DNA from: Akkermansiaceae bacterium UBA5020
GTDB taxonomy: Bacteria > Verrucomicrobiota > Verrucomicrobiia > Verrucomicrobiales > DEV007
NCBI GenBank assembly: GCA_002396885.1
Contig: DGXY01000051.1
Location: forward strand, 1 to 12,688
Direction: 5' to 3'
DNA length: 12,688 nt
Shown here one piece after another: positions 5,761 to 12,677 of the stretch (within the stretch, counting starts at the first letter, position 1; the number at the start of each line of letters is the position of its first letter). The position numbers were made by a program, and so were the translations under genes. A model generated the notes under the pieces. That model made no database searches, had not been told where the DNA came from, and saw only the letters and a list, made by a program, of their open reading frames with translations.

Positions 5761-7620
5761 ATGAGAATCCAACTTCTTACGACCGGTATCAGTGCCCTTT
5801 TGGCGGTTAGTTCGGTGAGCGTTTCGCTCGCCCAGCAGACCGTTACCGACCAGTATGGCACCGAGATCCTTCTCGACGTCCTCCCTCCGACCACCCAGAT
5901 GAAGGTAGAGGAGACGCGATCCGTCCTCGACTCGGGCGGAGGGGAAGGCCCCCTCAAGGTGGACAAGTTAGGTCGTTTTCACATCGATCATGGAGCCGGT
6001 AAAGGGGTCGGAGGAAGTTCGGGCGATGATGAGTTTCTCGTGAACCAGCTCCTCGGGATCGTGCTGCTCCCGCGCCCCGGCGATGTTCGTCCCGATGGTT
6101 GGCCGGGTGTCGAAGGAATCTGGCACGATTTTGAGAATTTCCCCCGCCAAGTGGGCCTCGTCCTCCAGAGTTACATCGGCAAACCTGTTTCGCTTGGATC
6201 TCTTGATCAGTTGGTGAAAGACGTCATCGTCGCCTACCGCGAGGGCGACCGTCCCGTCGTTGACGTTTTGATCCCCGAGCAAGACATCACTTCCGGCGTC
6301 GTCCAGCTCGTCGTGATCGAGTCCGAGCTCGCCCGCATCCGTGTCGAAGGCGTCGATGCCAACACCGAAGAGTTCATCCGCAACCAAATGCGTGTGAAGA
6401 AAGGCGAGGTCATCCGGGCCTCGGAAGTCCTCCGCGATCTTTCTTGGGTGAACCGCAGCCCTTACCGGAAGGTCGACATGGTCTACGCGCCTGGTTATGA
6501 GTTCGGGACCACCGACGTGATTCTGAAGAGCTACCAGACCCGAGCGAACTGGTTCTACACCGGCTACGAAGACTCCGGAGTGGACTATCTCGGAGAAGAC
6601 CGCTTCATCGTCGGCTTCAACATGGGGGATGCCTTCGGTCCGAACCGCAGCCTCAGCTACCAGTTCACGAGTGACCTTGATTTCGAGCACGTCCGTTCGA
6701 ACTCGCTCGTCTACACTCAATCGCTTCCATGGCGCCACTGGTTCACGGTGCTTGCCTCGTATGTGGACATCGATTCCGATCCGATTCCGGTGGGCGGTGG
6801 CAACTCCCTCGACTCGGATGGTGACAACATCCAGCTGAGTGGTCGTTACAGCATTCCTCTCGACGGCACCGCCAACCGCCAGCGCGAGATGGATTTTGGA
6901 TTCGACTGGAAGTCGAACGGGAACAACCTCGAGTTCGTCGATTTCAGCAACTTGAACAACACCCAGCTCTTCGGTTCCCGGGTGGAGATCTTCCAGTTCA
7001 GCTTGGGTTACAACGAGACGATTCAGCACCAGCGTGGCGTGTCTCAGTTTGACATCCGTGGAGTTTGGTCGCCCGGCGGCTTCAACAACCACAACTCAGA
7101 TGCGGCTTTCGAGTCTTCCCGTGCCGGTTCAACCGCCGATTACTTCTACTTTGTGGGGAGCTTCGAGCATCAGCGCCGCCTCCATGATGACTGGTCGATG
7201 CGCTTCAAGGTGCAGGGCCAAGACGCCAACGGCAACCTGCAGGCCTCTGAGCAGCTCGGCGCCGGTGGGTATGACACGGTCCGCGGCTTTGACCAGCGGG
7301 TCGCCCGTGGCGATCACGGTGCTTGGGGAACCTTTGAACTTTACGCCCCCGAACTCTCCCTTGGCCGGATCGGTGATTGGGAGAACGAGACCGACAGCCT
7401 TCGCTTCCTTGGTTTCTTCGACGCGGCCAACCTCGGCAACGAGGATCTTCTTCCGCTTGAGCCGAGCAACTACCAGATCGGATCGGTCGGGGTCGGTCTT
7501 CGCTGGAACTACAGCGACTGGTTCAAGTTCCGCCTCGATTACGGTTACCCTGTCTTCACCGAGAATGTCGTGACCGACGAGTCGGGACGCTTCCACATCG
7601 GTGCCACGGCGACCTTCTGA
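5761..7620 (+). CDS. TpsB/ShlB-like outer-membrane POTRA-barrel transporter
   Basis: 619 residues from the ATG at 5761, chosen because a good signal peptide follows (M-R-I-Q-L-L then a hydrophobic core, cleavage near S-L-A/Q-Q at 24); the frame is open from an ATG at 5716. A low-complexity Gly-rich linker follows (about 55-90). Residues about 95-188 look like a POTRA_2 domain (R-P-G-D-V-R, ending G-V-V-Q-L-V-V-I-E-S), and 190-258 a second POTRA (I-R-V-E-G-V ... V-N-R-S-P-Y-R-K-V). From about 262 the sequence alternates aromatic strands and ends in a terminal Phe (A-T-A-T-F), as BamA/TpsB barrels do. V507-R-G-F510 matches the conserved VRGY/F loop-6 motif of Omp85 proteins. Role: two-partner secretion or outer-membrane translocation. 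No TpsA exoprotein gene is adjacent. A terminator follows 29 nt after the stop. Confidence 0.87.
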   Translation: MRIQLLTTGISALLAVSSVSVSLAQQTVTDQYGTEILLDVLPPTTQMKVEETRSVLDSGGGEGPLKVDKLGRFHIDHGAGKGVGGSSGDDEFLVNQLLGIVLLPRPGDVRPDGWPGVEGIWHDFENFPRQVGLVLQSYIGKPVSLGSLDQLVKDVIVAYREGDRPVVDVLIPEQDITSGVVQLVVIESELARIRVEGVDANTEEFIRNQMRVKKGEVIRASEVLRDLSWVNRSPYRKVDMVYAPGYEFGTTDVILKSYQTRANWFYTGYEDSGVDYLGEDRFIVGFNMGDAFGPNRSLSYQFTSDLDFEHVRSNSLVYTQSLPWRHWFTVLASYVDIDSDPIPVGGGNSLDSDGDNIQLSGRYSIPLDGTANRQREMDFGFDWKSNGNNLEFVDFSNLNNTQLFGSRVEIFQFSLGYNETIQHQRGVSQFDIRGVWSPGGFNNHNSDAAFESSRAGSTADYFYFVGSFEHQRRLHDDWSMRFKVQGQDANGNLQASEQLGAGGYDTVRGFDQRVARGDHGAWGTFELYAPELSLGRIGDWENETDSLRFLGFFDAANLGNEDLLPLEPSNYQIGSVGVGLRWNYSDWFKFRLDYGYPVFTENVVTDESGRFHIGATATF

Positions 7621-7648
7621 TCGCTTTTGTGATTGAACGTGATTTTCG

Positions 7649-7683
7649 AGGGCTCCTTCCAACGAGGGAGCCCTTCTTTTTTT
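7649..7683 (+). terminator. Intrinsic terminator of the TpsB-like gene
   Basis: AGGGCTCC (7649-7656) pairs perfectly with GGAGCCCT (7667-7674) around a 10-nt loop, followed by TC and seven T (7677-7683). It lies 29 nt after the TpsB-like stop and ends 4 nt before the next start at 7688, so it separates the two genes and may leave the DUF1080 gene with a very short leader or an upstream promoter overlapping the terminator. Confidence 0.88.
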
Positions 7684-7687
7684 CCGG

Positions 7688-8428
7688 ATGAAAACGGCTG
7701 CCTGTTCGCTCTTCATCGCCATCTTCGGCTGCATCGGATCCACCGGATCGGAGCCGCCCGTGGAGGAGGGGTTTATCGCGCTATCCGATGCCAAGGGTTT
7801 TTCCGGATGGGAGCAGTCGGGGAATTGGGTGATCGAAGAGGGCGCTTTTTATCGGAAAGCCAAGGGTGGGCCGCTCACCTACACGGCGGCGGCGGTCCCG
7901 GCTGATTTTGAGTTGCGGTTCGAGTGGAAGGTGTCGAAGGGCTGCAACTCCGGAGTTTACTACCGACCGGGACAAGTCGAATACCAGGTGCTCGACAATG
8001 CCGGAAGTCCCTACGGAGAGAACGCCCGGCAATCCGCCGCTGCCCTCTTTTTCTGCATGGCTCCGGCCAAGGAGGCGACGAAGCCGGTCGGGGAGTGGAA
8101 CACCGCCAGGGTCATTTGTCAGGGCACGGTGATCGAGCACTGGCTCAATGAAGAGCGGGTGCTCTCGTTCGACTACGCCGATCCGAAGTGGCGCTGGTAT
8201 GTCGAACTCCTCGGGATCCGCGGCGGCGACCTGACCCGGCGCGGAGGTCAACTCTGGCTGCAGGATCATGGGCAGGACGTCTGGTTCCGTCGCTTGCGAT
8301 GGCGCGAGATCCCGGTCTCGGAATCGATCAATCCTGATCCGTCTTTCGAACCGATGCCCGTCACCGGAGCTGCCCTCGAAAAGGAACAAGCCCGCGTGAA
8401 GGCGATGCTGGAAGCGAAAGCGGAGTGA
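7688..8428 (+). CDS. Secreted DUF1080 / 3-keto-disaccharide hydrolase-type protein
   Basis: 246 residues. A short signal peptide leads to F-G-C15, a possible lipobox although Phe at -2 is unusual, so either a lipoprotein or a secreted protein. The rest is one concanavalin-like jelly-roll of the DUF1080 family (PF06439): F-I-A-L-S-D-A-K-G-F-S-G-W, W-V-I-E-E-G-A-F-Y, F-E-L-R-F-E-W-K-V, G-C-N-S-G-V-Y-Y-R, V-E-Y-Q-V-L-D, V-G-E-W-N-T-A-R and E-H-W-L-N. Some characterised members hydrolyse 3-keto-glycosides made from disaccharides, and the family is greatly expanded in Verrucomicrobiota and Planctomycetota. The exact substrate here is unknown. The start lies only 4 nt after the terminator T-run and has no Shine-Dalgarno. 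The gene converges on the PQQ-like gene. Confidence 0.92.
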   Translation: MKTAACSLFIAIFGCIGSTGSEPPVEEGFIALSDAKGFSGWEQSGNWVIEEGAFYRKAKGGPLTYTAAAVPADFELRFEWKVSKGCNSGVYYRPGQVEYQVLDNAGSPYGENARQSAAALFFCMAPAKEATKPVGEWNTARVICQGTVIEHWLNEERVLSFDYADPKWRWYVELLGIRGGDLTRRGGQLWLQDHGQDVWFRRLRWREIPVSESINPDPSFEPMPVTGAALEKEQARVKAMLEAKAE

Positions 8429-8449
8429 TTGCCTCCCTTCCAGTGGGAT

Positions 8450-8502
8450 TGAGCCCATCCCCAAGTCCGCGATCCACCGGGTGGCCTCAGTGTTTGGGCT
8501 CA
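8450..8502. other. Inverted repeat between convergent genes
   Basis: TGAGCCCA (8450-8457) pairs perfectly with TGGGCTCA (8495-8502), enclosing 37 nt that contain a smaller CCAC/GTGG hairpin near 8474-8484. It fills most of the gap between the DUF1080 stop (8428) and the PQQ-like stop (8522). No T-run follows on either strand, so it is at best a weak bidirectional terminator or an mRNA 3'-end structure. Confidence 0.35.
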
Positions 8503-8521
8503 CTCACAGGACGGGCGAGTC

Positions 8522-9784
8522 TCATTCGCTCCCGACACGCCAGAGCGCTTCGTGGGTGCGAAGGATGAGGGATTTTCCAGCGGGGACGGGAGACGAATTC
8601 GTGTGTTCTCCGAGGTCGCTTTGGGCGATCACTTCCAGTTTTTCCGGATTGGCGCGGAAAACGGCGGTGCTGCCCTTTTGGCTCAGGGCATAAATGCGAT
8701 CCCCGGCGAGGAGGTAAGACCCCCACGAACCGCCGGCGTCGGGGAGGCGGGCTTTCCAAACTTCTTTGCCGGTCTTGATCTCCATGCAGCTGACGACGCT
8801 GCCACCGTAGTAATAGTAGTCGCCGTGGACCACGCCGGTGCCGATGCCGCCGTCGTGGCGAACCTCGTGCCAGAGCCGGTGGGTGGTGGTGACGTCGCCC
8901 GATCCACCCGTCTTCACGGCGATGGAATTGCCGTAGTAGCCGCCCATGGCGAGGACCATCTCGCCCGCCGCAACAGGCGAGGCGTAGACGAGCGGATTGA
9001 GACCCGCACAGGTCCACAGAATCTCACCGCTCTTGGGATCGAAGGCCTTCATCTCCATCGGAAAACTCATCACGAGTTCCTCACTGTCGCCATTTTTGAC
9101 AAGGATGGGGGTGCTGAAGGAACCGATGATGCCGTCGTCTTTCCCGGCAAAACCATCGGTGCGCGGCCCGGTCACCCACTTCGGCTCCTCCCATTTCCAA
9201 GTGATTTCGCCCGTGTTTTTGTTGAGGGCATAAAGGGCGGCGCCATCGCCCGGGCCGTGGTAAACGATCGCGAGATCGCCGTGGAGAACCGGTGAGCTGG
9301 AGGTGCCCCATTCGTGGGCCACCGGTCCGAGATCGCGATGCCAGAGCTGCTTTCCGTCGAAATCGTAGGCAGCGACCCCGGCGGAACCATAGGCGGCCAC
9401 GACGATCTTCCCGTCGGTGGCGGGAGAGGGTGAGCAGTAGGGATTGGTGTTGTGGGTCGTTTCGGGCTTGTCGTAGACGAGGCCGTTTTTCCAAAGGAGC
9501 TTCCCGTCCTTCAGGTCAAAACACATCAGGCCGCGCCATTTTTCGGGGCTGACGGGCTGGGTCACGAAGATGCGATCTCCATGCACGATGGGGGTGGAGT
9601 TTCCGGCTTCAGGCAGCGCGACCCGCCAGAGGACGTTCTTTTCCTTGCCCCATTCGAGGGGGAGCTCGGCGGCCGTGGTGACGCCTGATCCCCCGACGTC
9701 GCCGCGCCAGGCAGGCCAGGAGTTCGCTTTCAAGATCTGGGCCGGGATAATGGCGGCAAGGAGGAGAAGCGAGAGCGATTTCAT
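8522..9784 (-). CDS. Exported PQQ-like beta-propeller repeat protein
   Basis: 420 residues with a Sec signal peptide (M-K-S-L, Leu/Ala core, cleavage near A-Q-I-L-K-A), then W-P-A-W-R-G-D, the usual opening of this family in Verrucomicrobiota and Planctomycetota. The body is a PQQ_2-type beta-propeller: repeated tryptophan docking motifs occur as V-L-W-R-V-A, L-L-W-K-N-G, Q-L-W-H-R-D-L, I-T-W-K-W-E, I-L-W-T-C-A and V-W-K-A-R-L-P, each after a G-x-x-x or G-D-R/K strand, giving about seven or eight blades. The family resembles quinoprotein alcohol dehydrogenases and BamB, but I see no certain PQQ ligands or Ca site, so enzyme activity is not established; binding or scaffolding is as likely. The gene has its own promoter region and is divergent from the cytochrome remnant's surroundings only by orientation of the SGNH gene beyond it. 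Confidence 0.9.
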   Translation of the reverse strand: MKSLSLLLLAAIIPAQILKANSWPAWRGDVGGSGVTTAAELPLEWGKEKNVLWRVALPEAGNSTPIVHGDRIFVTQPVSPEKWRGLMCFDLKDGKLLWKNGLVYDKPETTHNTNPYCSPSPATDGKIVVAAYGSAGVAAYDFDGKQLWHRDLGPVAHEWGTSSSPVLHGDLAIVYHGPGDGAALYALNKNTGEITWKWEEPKWVTGPRTDGFAGKDDGIIGSFSTPILVKNGDSEELVMSFPMEMKAFDPKSGEILWTCAGLNPLVYASPVAAGEMVLAMGGYYGNSIAVKTGGSGDVTTTHRLWHEVRHDGGIGTGVVHGDYYYYGGSVVSCMEIKTGKEVWKARLPDAGGSWGSYLLAGDRIYALSQKGSTAVFRANPEKLEVIAQSDLGEHTNSSPVPAGKSLILRTHEALWRVGSE

Positions 9785-9793
9785 TGTTCAAGA

Positions 9794-9811
9794 ATACGGC
9801 TCCGACCGTAT
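9794..9811. promoter_or_regulatory. Inverted repeat just upstream of the PQQ-like gene
   Basis: ATACGG (9794-9799) and CCGTAT (9806-9811) are perfect 6-bp arms with a 6-nt spacer, 10 nt before the start codon of the PQQ-like gene (9784). In the mRNA this would be a hairpin beside the translation start; in DNA it could be an operator. No Shine-Dalgarno is visible between it and the ATG. Confidence 0.35.
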
Positions 9812-9875
9812 GCGTGCCAGAGTTTCAAGGTGGAATGGCGTCATCCCGGATCGGAAGTGCGAAGTGGGTTCTAAG

Positions 9876-10294
9876 TCACTCGATGAGGCACCTGATGGCT
9901 TCGGCCTGTGCGGCAGCGGGTCTCTTTCCGCCGAGACTGGCGTCGAGGGCATCGCGCAGGTAGAACTCGGTCACGCTGCCCTAGCGGACACCAAGCTCGG
10001 AGTAGCGGTTGTCGATGCGACCTTGGTCAAGGACCACTCCCTACGGGGCGAAGACGACGGCCTCGGCATCGTTGGGCAGCGGGAAGCGCGCCTCTCGCTG
10101 GGACGGTGGCAGCCGGCGCAGGTCGCATAGAAGATCGGGACGATGTCGCGGTGATCGGTGACGGTCGTTTCCTCGGTCGCGCGGGCGAGGGGAAGGACTT
10201 CTTTCTCCATTTGGTCTGTCGGAGGAGACGCAGGCATCGGGAGATTGTTTACGCGTTCGCGCAAAGAGTGAAGAAAAGCGTTTCCCGCCTTCAC
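9876..10294 (-). pseudogene. Decayed cytochrome c-type (CxxCH) gene remnant
   Basis: The minus strand of the 9785-10320 gap carries protein-like sequence broken across two frames. In the first frame (from GTG at 10294) it reads ... H-R-D-I-V-P-I-F-Y-A-T-C-A-G-C-H-R-P-S, the haem-binding CxxCH seen in the secreted cytochrome c domains common in Verrucomicrobiota and Planctomycetota. Near 10090-10110 the sensible reading moves to another frame: E-A-R-F-P-L-P-N-D-A-E-A-V-V-F-A-P, a TAG (10041-10043), G-V-V-L-D-Q-G-R-I-D-N-R-Y-S-E-L-G-V-R, a second TAG (9981-9983), G-S-V-T-E-F-Y-L-R-D-A-L-D, ending at TGA 9876-9878. There is no signal peptide and an in-frame TAG lies just upstream (10316), so the N-terminus is also lost. 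I read it as a frameshifted, twice-stopped remnant. The downstream half matches no family I can name. Confidence 0.55.
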
Positions 10295-10320
10295 CGGGCG
10301 TTGGATACTGGCCGCCTACG

Positions 10321-11493
10321 ATGAAACCGATCCTTTGCCTTTCCTTGCTCTTGGCCACCCTCGCAATCCGTGCTGAAGAAGTGCCGGTGATCGAGGCCGG
10401 TCGGGGTGTTCCGAACTTCCTCTCCAAGATCGCGAGCGAGAAGAAGGCGCATGTCGCCTTCTTCGGCGGGTCGATCACCCAGAACAAAACCGGCCACACC
10501 AAACGGGTCCCAGACTGGCTTCGGGCGAAGTGGCCCGAGGTCGCTTTTACCTTCACGAACGCGGGCCTTGGCTCAACCTGTTCGGTCACGGGAGCGTTTC
10601 GCGCGGAGCGGGACGTCTTTTCCAAGGGCCCCGTCGATCTCCTCATCGTCGAGTTTGCGGTGAACGACGACCAGGACGCCCAACATGATCGCAAGACCGC
10701 GATCCGCGGGCTCGAGGGGATCCTGCGACAGTATTTTGAGGCAAATCCCGGCGGAGAAGTGATTTCCGTGCAGTTTGTGAATCCGGGAATTCTCGCGAAA
10801 CACGAAGCCGGCGAGGAGGCTGTCAGCGTCGCCGCGCACAAGGCGGTGGCTCGTCACTACGGCATCGCCAGTGTCGATATCGGGCTGGCGCTCGCCCGCG
10901 AGATCCAGGCCGGAAAGAAGACCTGGGAGAAGGACTATGGCGAGACCCATCCGAATCCCGCTGGCTACCAGTTCGCCTCCGATCTCATCTCTTCCGTGAT
11001 CGCCGCTTCACCGGTGGCGGAGACCATCATTCCGGTGCCGGTGCCCGAGCCGCTCGATCCGGGCTGCTACGACGGCGCGGTCATGGTCGATCCCCAGGCC
11101 CTCAGTTGGCTCGGTGGCTGGAATTTCGGCCCTGTCGCCAAGGAACTCATCCCCAAGGGGGCGATCCGGGGCGACTACACCGTCTTTCATGCCCTCCGCA
11201 GCGACGAGGCCGGGGATTACCTCTATCACACCTTCGCGGGATCAGCCCTGACCGCCTTTGTCCTCGCCGGACCCGATTCCGGAGCCCTCGAGGTGAGCGT
11301 CGATGGGAGTGACTGGCGGCGCGTCGAACTCTATCATTCCTTCAGCAAGGGGTTGAATTACCCCCGCACCGTCATCCTTGCCGACGATCTCGCAGGCAGT
11401 TATCACACCGCCGCCATCCGCACCGCGGCGGAAAAGCCGGCCGGCAGCGAAGGAAATTCCGCCACGATCCTCTTTTTTGGAGTCAATGAGTGA
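10321..11493 (+). CDS. Secreted SGNH/GDSL hydrolase with C-terminal accessory domain
   Basis: 390 residues. A Sec signal peptide (M-K-P-I-L-C, Leu/Ala core, cleavage near I-R-A/E-E at 18) leads to an SGNH hydrolase domain, about 22-228: block I F-F-G-G-S51-I-T with the nucleophile serine, block II glycines in N-A-G-L-G-S-T (80-86), block III F-A-V-N115-D, and block V H210-P-N-P-A-G-Y. The usual D-x-x-H pair is absent: the residue three before His210 is Gly207; E208 and D205 are nearby. The remaining 150 residues look like a beta-rich accessory domain (D-Y-T-V-F-H-A-L, V-S-V-D-G-S-D-W-R-R-V). Likely role: deacetylation or ester cleavage of polysaccharide outside the cytoplasm; the substrate is unknown. 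It starts 26 nt from the cytochrome remnant, facing away from it. Confidence 0.9.
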   Translation: MKPILCLSLLLATLAIRAEEVPVIEAGRGVPNFLSKIASEKKAHVAFFGGSITQNKTGHTKRVPDWLRAKWPEVAFTFTNAGLGSTCSVTGAFRAERDVFSKGPVDLLIVEFAVNDDQDAQHDRKTAIRGLEGILRQYFEANPGGEVISVQFVNPGILAKHEAGEEAVSVAAHKAVARHYGIASVDIGLALAREIQAGKKTWEKDYGETHPNPAGYQFASDLISSVIAASPVAETIIPVPVPEPLDPGCYDGAVMVDPQALSWLGGWNFGPVAKELIPKGAIRGDYTVFHALRSDEAGDYLYHTFAGSALTAFVLAGPDSGALEVSVDGSDWRRVELYHSFSKGLNYPRTVILADDLAGSYHTAAIRTAAEKPAGSEGNSATILFFGVNE

Positions 11494-11494
11494 A

Positions 11495-11571
11495 AAGTCC
11501 GGATGGCTGGCGCCAAGATGCCGCTGTAAGTCCCTTTTCCCGCAAAATTCGTGCGAAGTCCGGATCGCTGG
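11495..11571 (+). repeat. Short direct repeat pair, AAGTCCGGATsGCTGG
   Basis: AAGTCCGGATGGCTGG (11495-11510) recurs as AAGTCCGGATCGCTGG (11556-11571), 15 of 16 identical, 61 bp apart, in the 117-nt gap between the SGNH hydrolase and the oxidoreductase. A related copy, AGTCTGGATGGCTTGG, lies at 12549-12564 just after the oxidoreductase. The gap holds no ORF I would support and no clear terminator. Confidence 0.5.
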
Positions 11572-11610
11572 TTGCCTAGCGGCCCGGATGCTGCCATAGC
11601 CTTCCGCAAC

Positions 11611-12537
11611 ATGAAGGTCAAAGCAGGAGTCGTCGGGGTCGGAGCCATCGGGAGGAACCACGCCCGCGTTTACGCGGAACTCGCCTCGGCCGAGCTCGTC
11701 GCGATTTATGATGCGAATCACGATCACGCGCGCGCCCTCGCCGCCGAATTCGGCACCGAGGCCGTTGCCACGCTGGAGGAACTCGTCGAGCGGGTCGATG
11801 CCGCCTCCGTCGCCACCCCGACCGTGACTCATCGGGAGGTCGCGACCAAGCTCCTTTCAGCCCGGAAGCACGTCCTCGTCGAAAAGCCGATCTCCGACTC
11901 GGTCGACGACGCCAAGGCCATGATCGATCTCGCCGCCGAGATGGGATGTGTCCTCCAGGTCGGGCACATCGAGCGCTTCAATCCGGTGATGAGCCGGCTC
12001 GAGGCCGTCCTTGATTCGCCGAAATTCATCGAGTGCCACCGTCTCTCGCCCTTTCCCCAGCGCAGCCTCGATATCGGCGTGGTCCTCGATCTGATGATCC
12101 ACGACCTCGAGATCGTGCTGCACCTCGTCAGTTCGCCCATCGCCACGATTGATGCGGTCGGCATCCCCGTGTTGACCCGCCGCGAGGACATCGCCAACGC
12201 CCGTATCCGCTTCGAGAACGGCTGTGTTGCCAACATCACCGCGAGCCGTATCAGCCCCGAAAAGATGCGCAAGATCCGAGTATTTCAGGGCGATGCCTAT
12301 CTTTCCCTCGACTACCAAGATCAAAGCGGTTGGATCTATCGGAAGGATGGCATGGCGATCGCCCGGGAGGAGGTGCAGGTCGAAAAGGACGAGCCGCTGA
12401 AGTGCGAACTCGCCGCTTTCATCGACTGCGCCGCCAAAGGCGAGCAACCCAAGGTGAGTGGGCTCCAAGGGGCCGCCGCCCTCGACGTCGCCCTCGAGAT
12501 CACCCGCATGATCGAACGCGAGGCCGGCGGCGCTTGA
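11611..12537 (+). CDS. Gfo/Idh/MocA oxidoreductase, GnnA-like subfamily
   Basis: 308 residues from the ATG at 11611, where the Rossmann strand begins; the frame is open from a GTG at 11551. NAD(P) motif V-V-G9-V-G11-A-I-G14-R-N-H17; V-E91-K92-P93-I with the catalytic-type lysine; then V-G-H-I-E-R-F-N-P (118-125), H-R-L-S-P-F, V-V-L-D-L-M-I-H164-D165-L-E, D-I-A-N-A-R, N-I-T-A-S-R and R-V-F-Q-G-D-A-Y. These conserved blocks match, from memory, the subfamily that includes GnnA, which oxidises the 3-OH of UDP-GlcNAc before transamination to make UDP-GlcNAc3N for amide-linked lipid A. A partner GnnB aminotransferase or lpx gene is not in view, so substrate is inferred. The gene appears to be the last of its transcript, with a terminator-like hairpin after it. 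Confidence 0.88.
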   Translation: MKVKAGVVGVGAIGRNHARVYAELASAELVAIYDANHDHARALAAEFGTEAVATLEELVERVDAASVATPTVTHREVATKLLSARKHVLVEKPISDSVDDAKAMIDLAAEMGCVLQVGHIERFNPVMSRLEAVLDSPKFIECHRLSPFPQRSLDIGVVLDLMIHDLEIVLHLVSSPIATIDAVGIPVLTRREDIANARIRFENGCVANITASRISPEKMRKIRVFQGDAYLSLDYQDQSGWIYRKDGMAIAREEVQVEKDEPLKCELAAFIDCAAKGEQPKVSGLQGAAALDVALEITRMIEREAGGA

Positions 12538-12538
12538 C

Positions 12539-12594
12539 CCCTCCCGCAGTCTGGATGGCTTGGCCGTGGAGAAGTGGCCACGGTGGAGGGTTTT
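12539..12594 (+). terminator. Terminator-like nested hairpin after the oxidoreductase
   Basis: An outer stem CCCTCC (12539-12544) / GGAGGG (12585-12590) encloses an inner stem CCGTGG (12564-12569) / CCACGG (12578-12583), followed at once by TTTT (12591-12594). The T-run is short and the outer loop is long, so termination may be weak. It begins 1-2 nt after the oxidoreductase stop codon. Confidence 0.5.
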
Positions 12595-12597
12595 CGC

Positions 12598-12677
12598 AAA
12601 TCTAAGAGTAAATTTTAATAAATTTTTAAAATTTGATTGTCATTTAGTTAAATTTGTTTAAAGTTTCGGAGTTGCTT
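12598..12677 (+). promoter_or_regulatory. AT-rich leader and possible promoter of the next gene
   Basis: About 80 nt of almost pure A/T with runs of AAATTT and TTTAAA type, in sharp contrast to the flanking GC-rich DNA. TTGATT (12633-12638) with TTTAAA (12657-12662) at 18-nt spacing gives a weak sigma-70-like pair (4 of 6 matches each). GGAG at 12668-12671 lies 6 nt before an ATG at 12678 and is one of the few clear Shine-Dalgarno sites in the window. Confidence 0.45.

Noticed and set aside
5968..7092. 374-codon minus-strand frame opposite the TpsB-like gene
   Set aside because: It mirrors the barrel-coding sequence, has Val/Asp/Glu-biased composition, and no signal or motif. Shadow frame.
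9908..10324. Plus-strand frame in the 9785-10320 gap
   Set aside because: Arg-rich composition without motifs; the minus strand of the same stretch gives the recognisable haem motif and better protein-like sequence.
10041..10841. 266-codon minus-strand frame spanning the SGNH start and the cytochrome remnant
   Set aside because: Most of it is antisense to the SGNH hydrolase. Only its last part coincides with the second frame of the cytochrome remnant and is described there.
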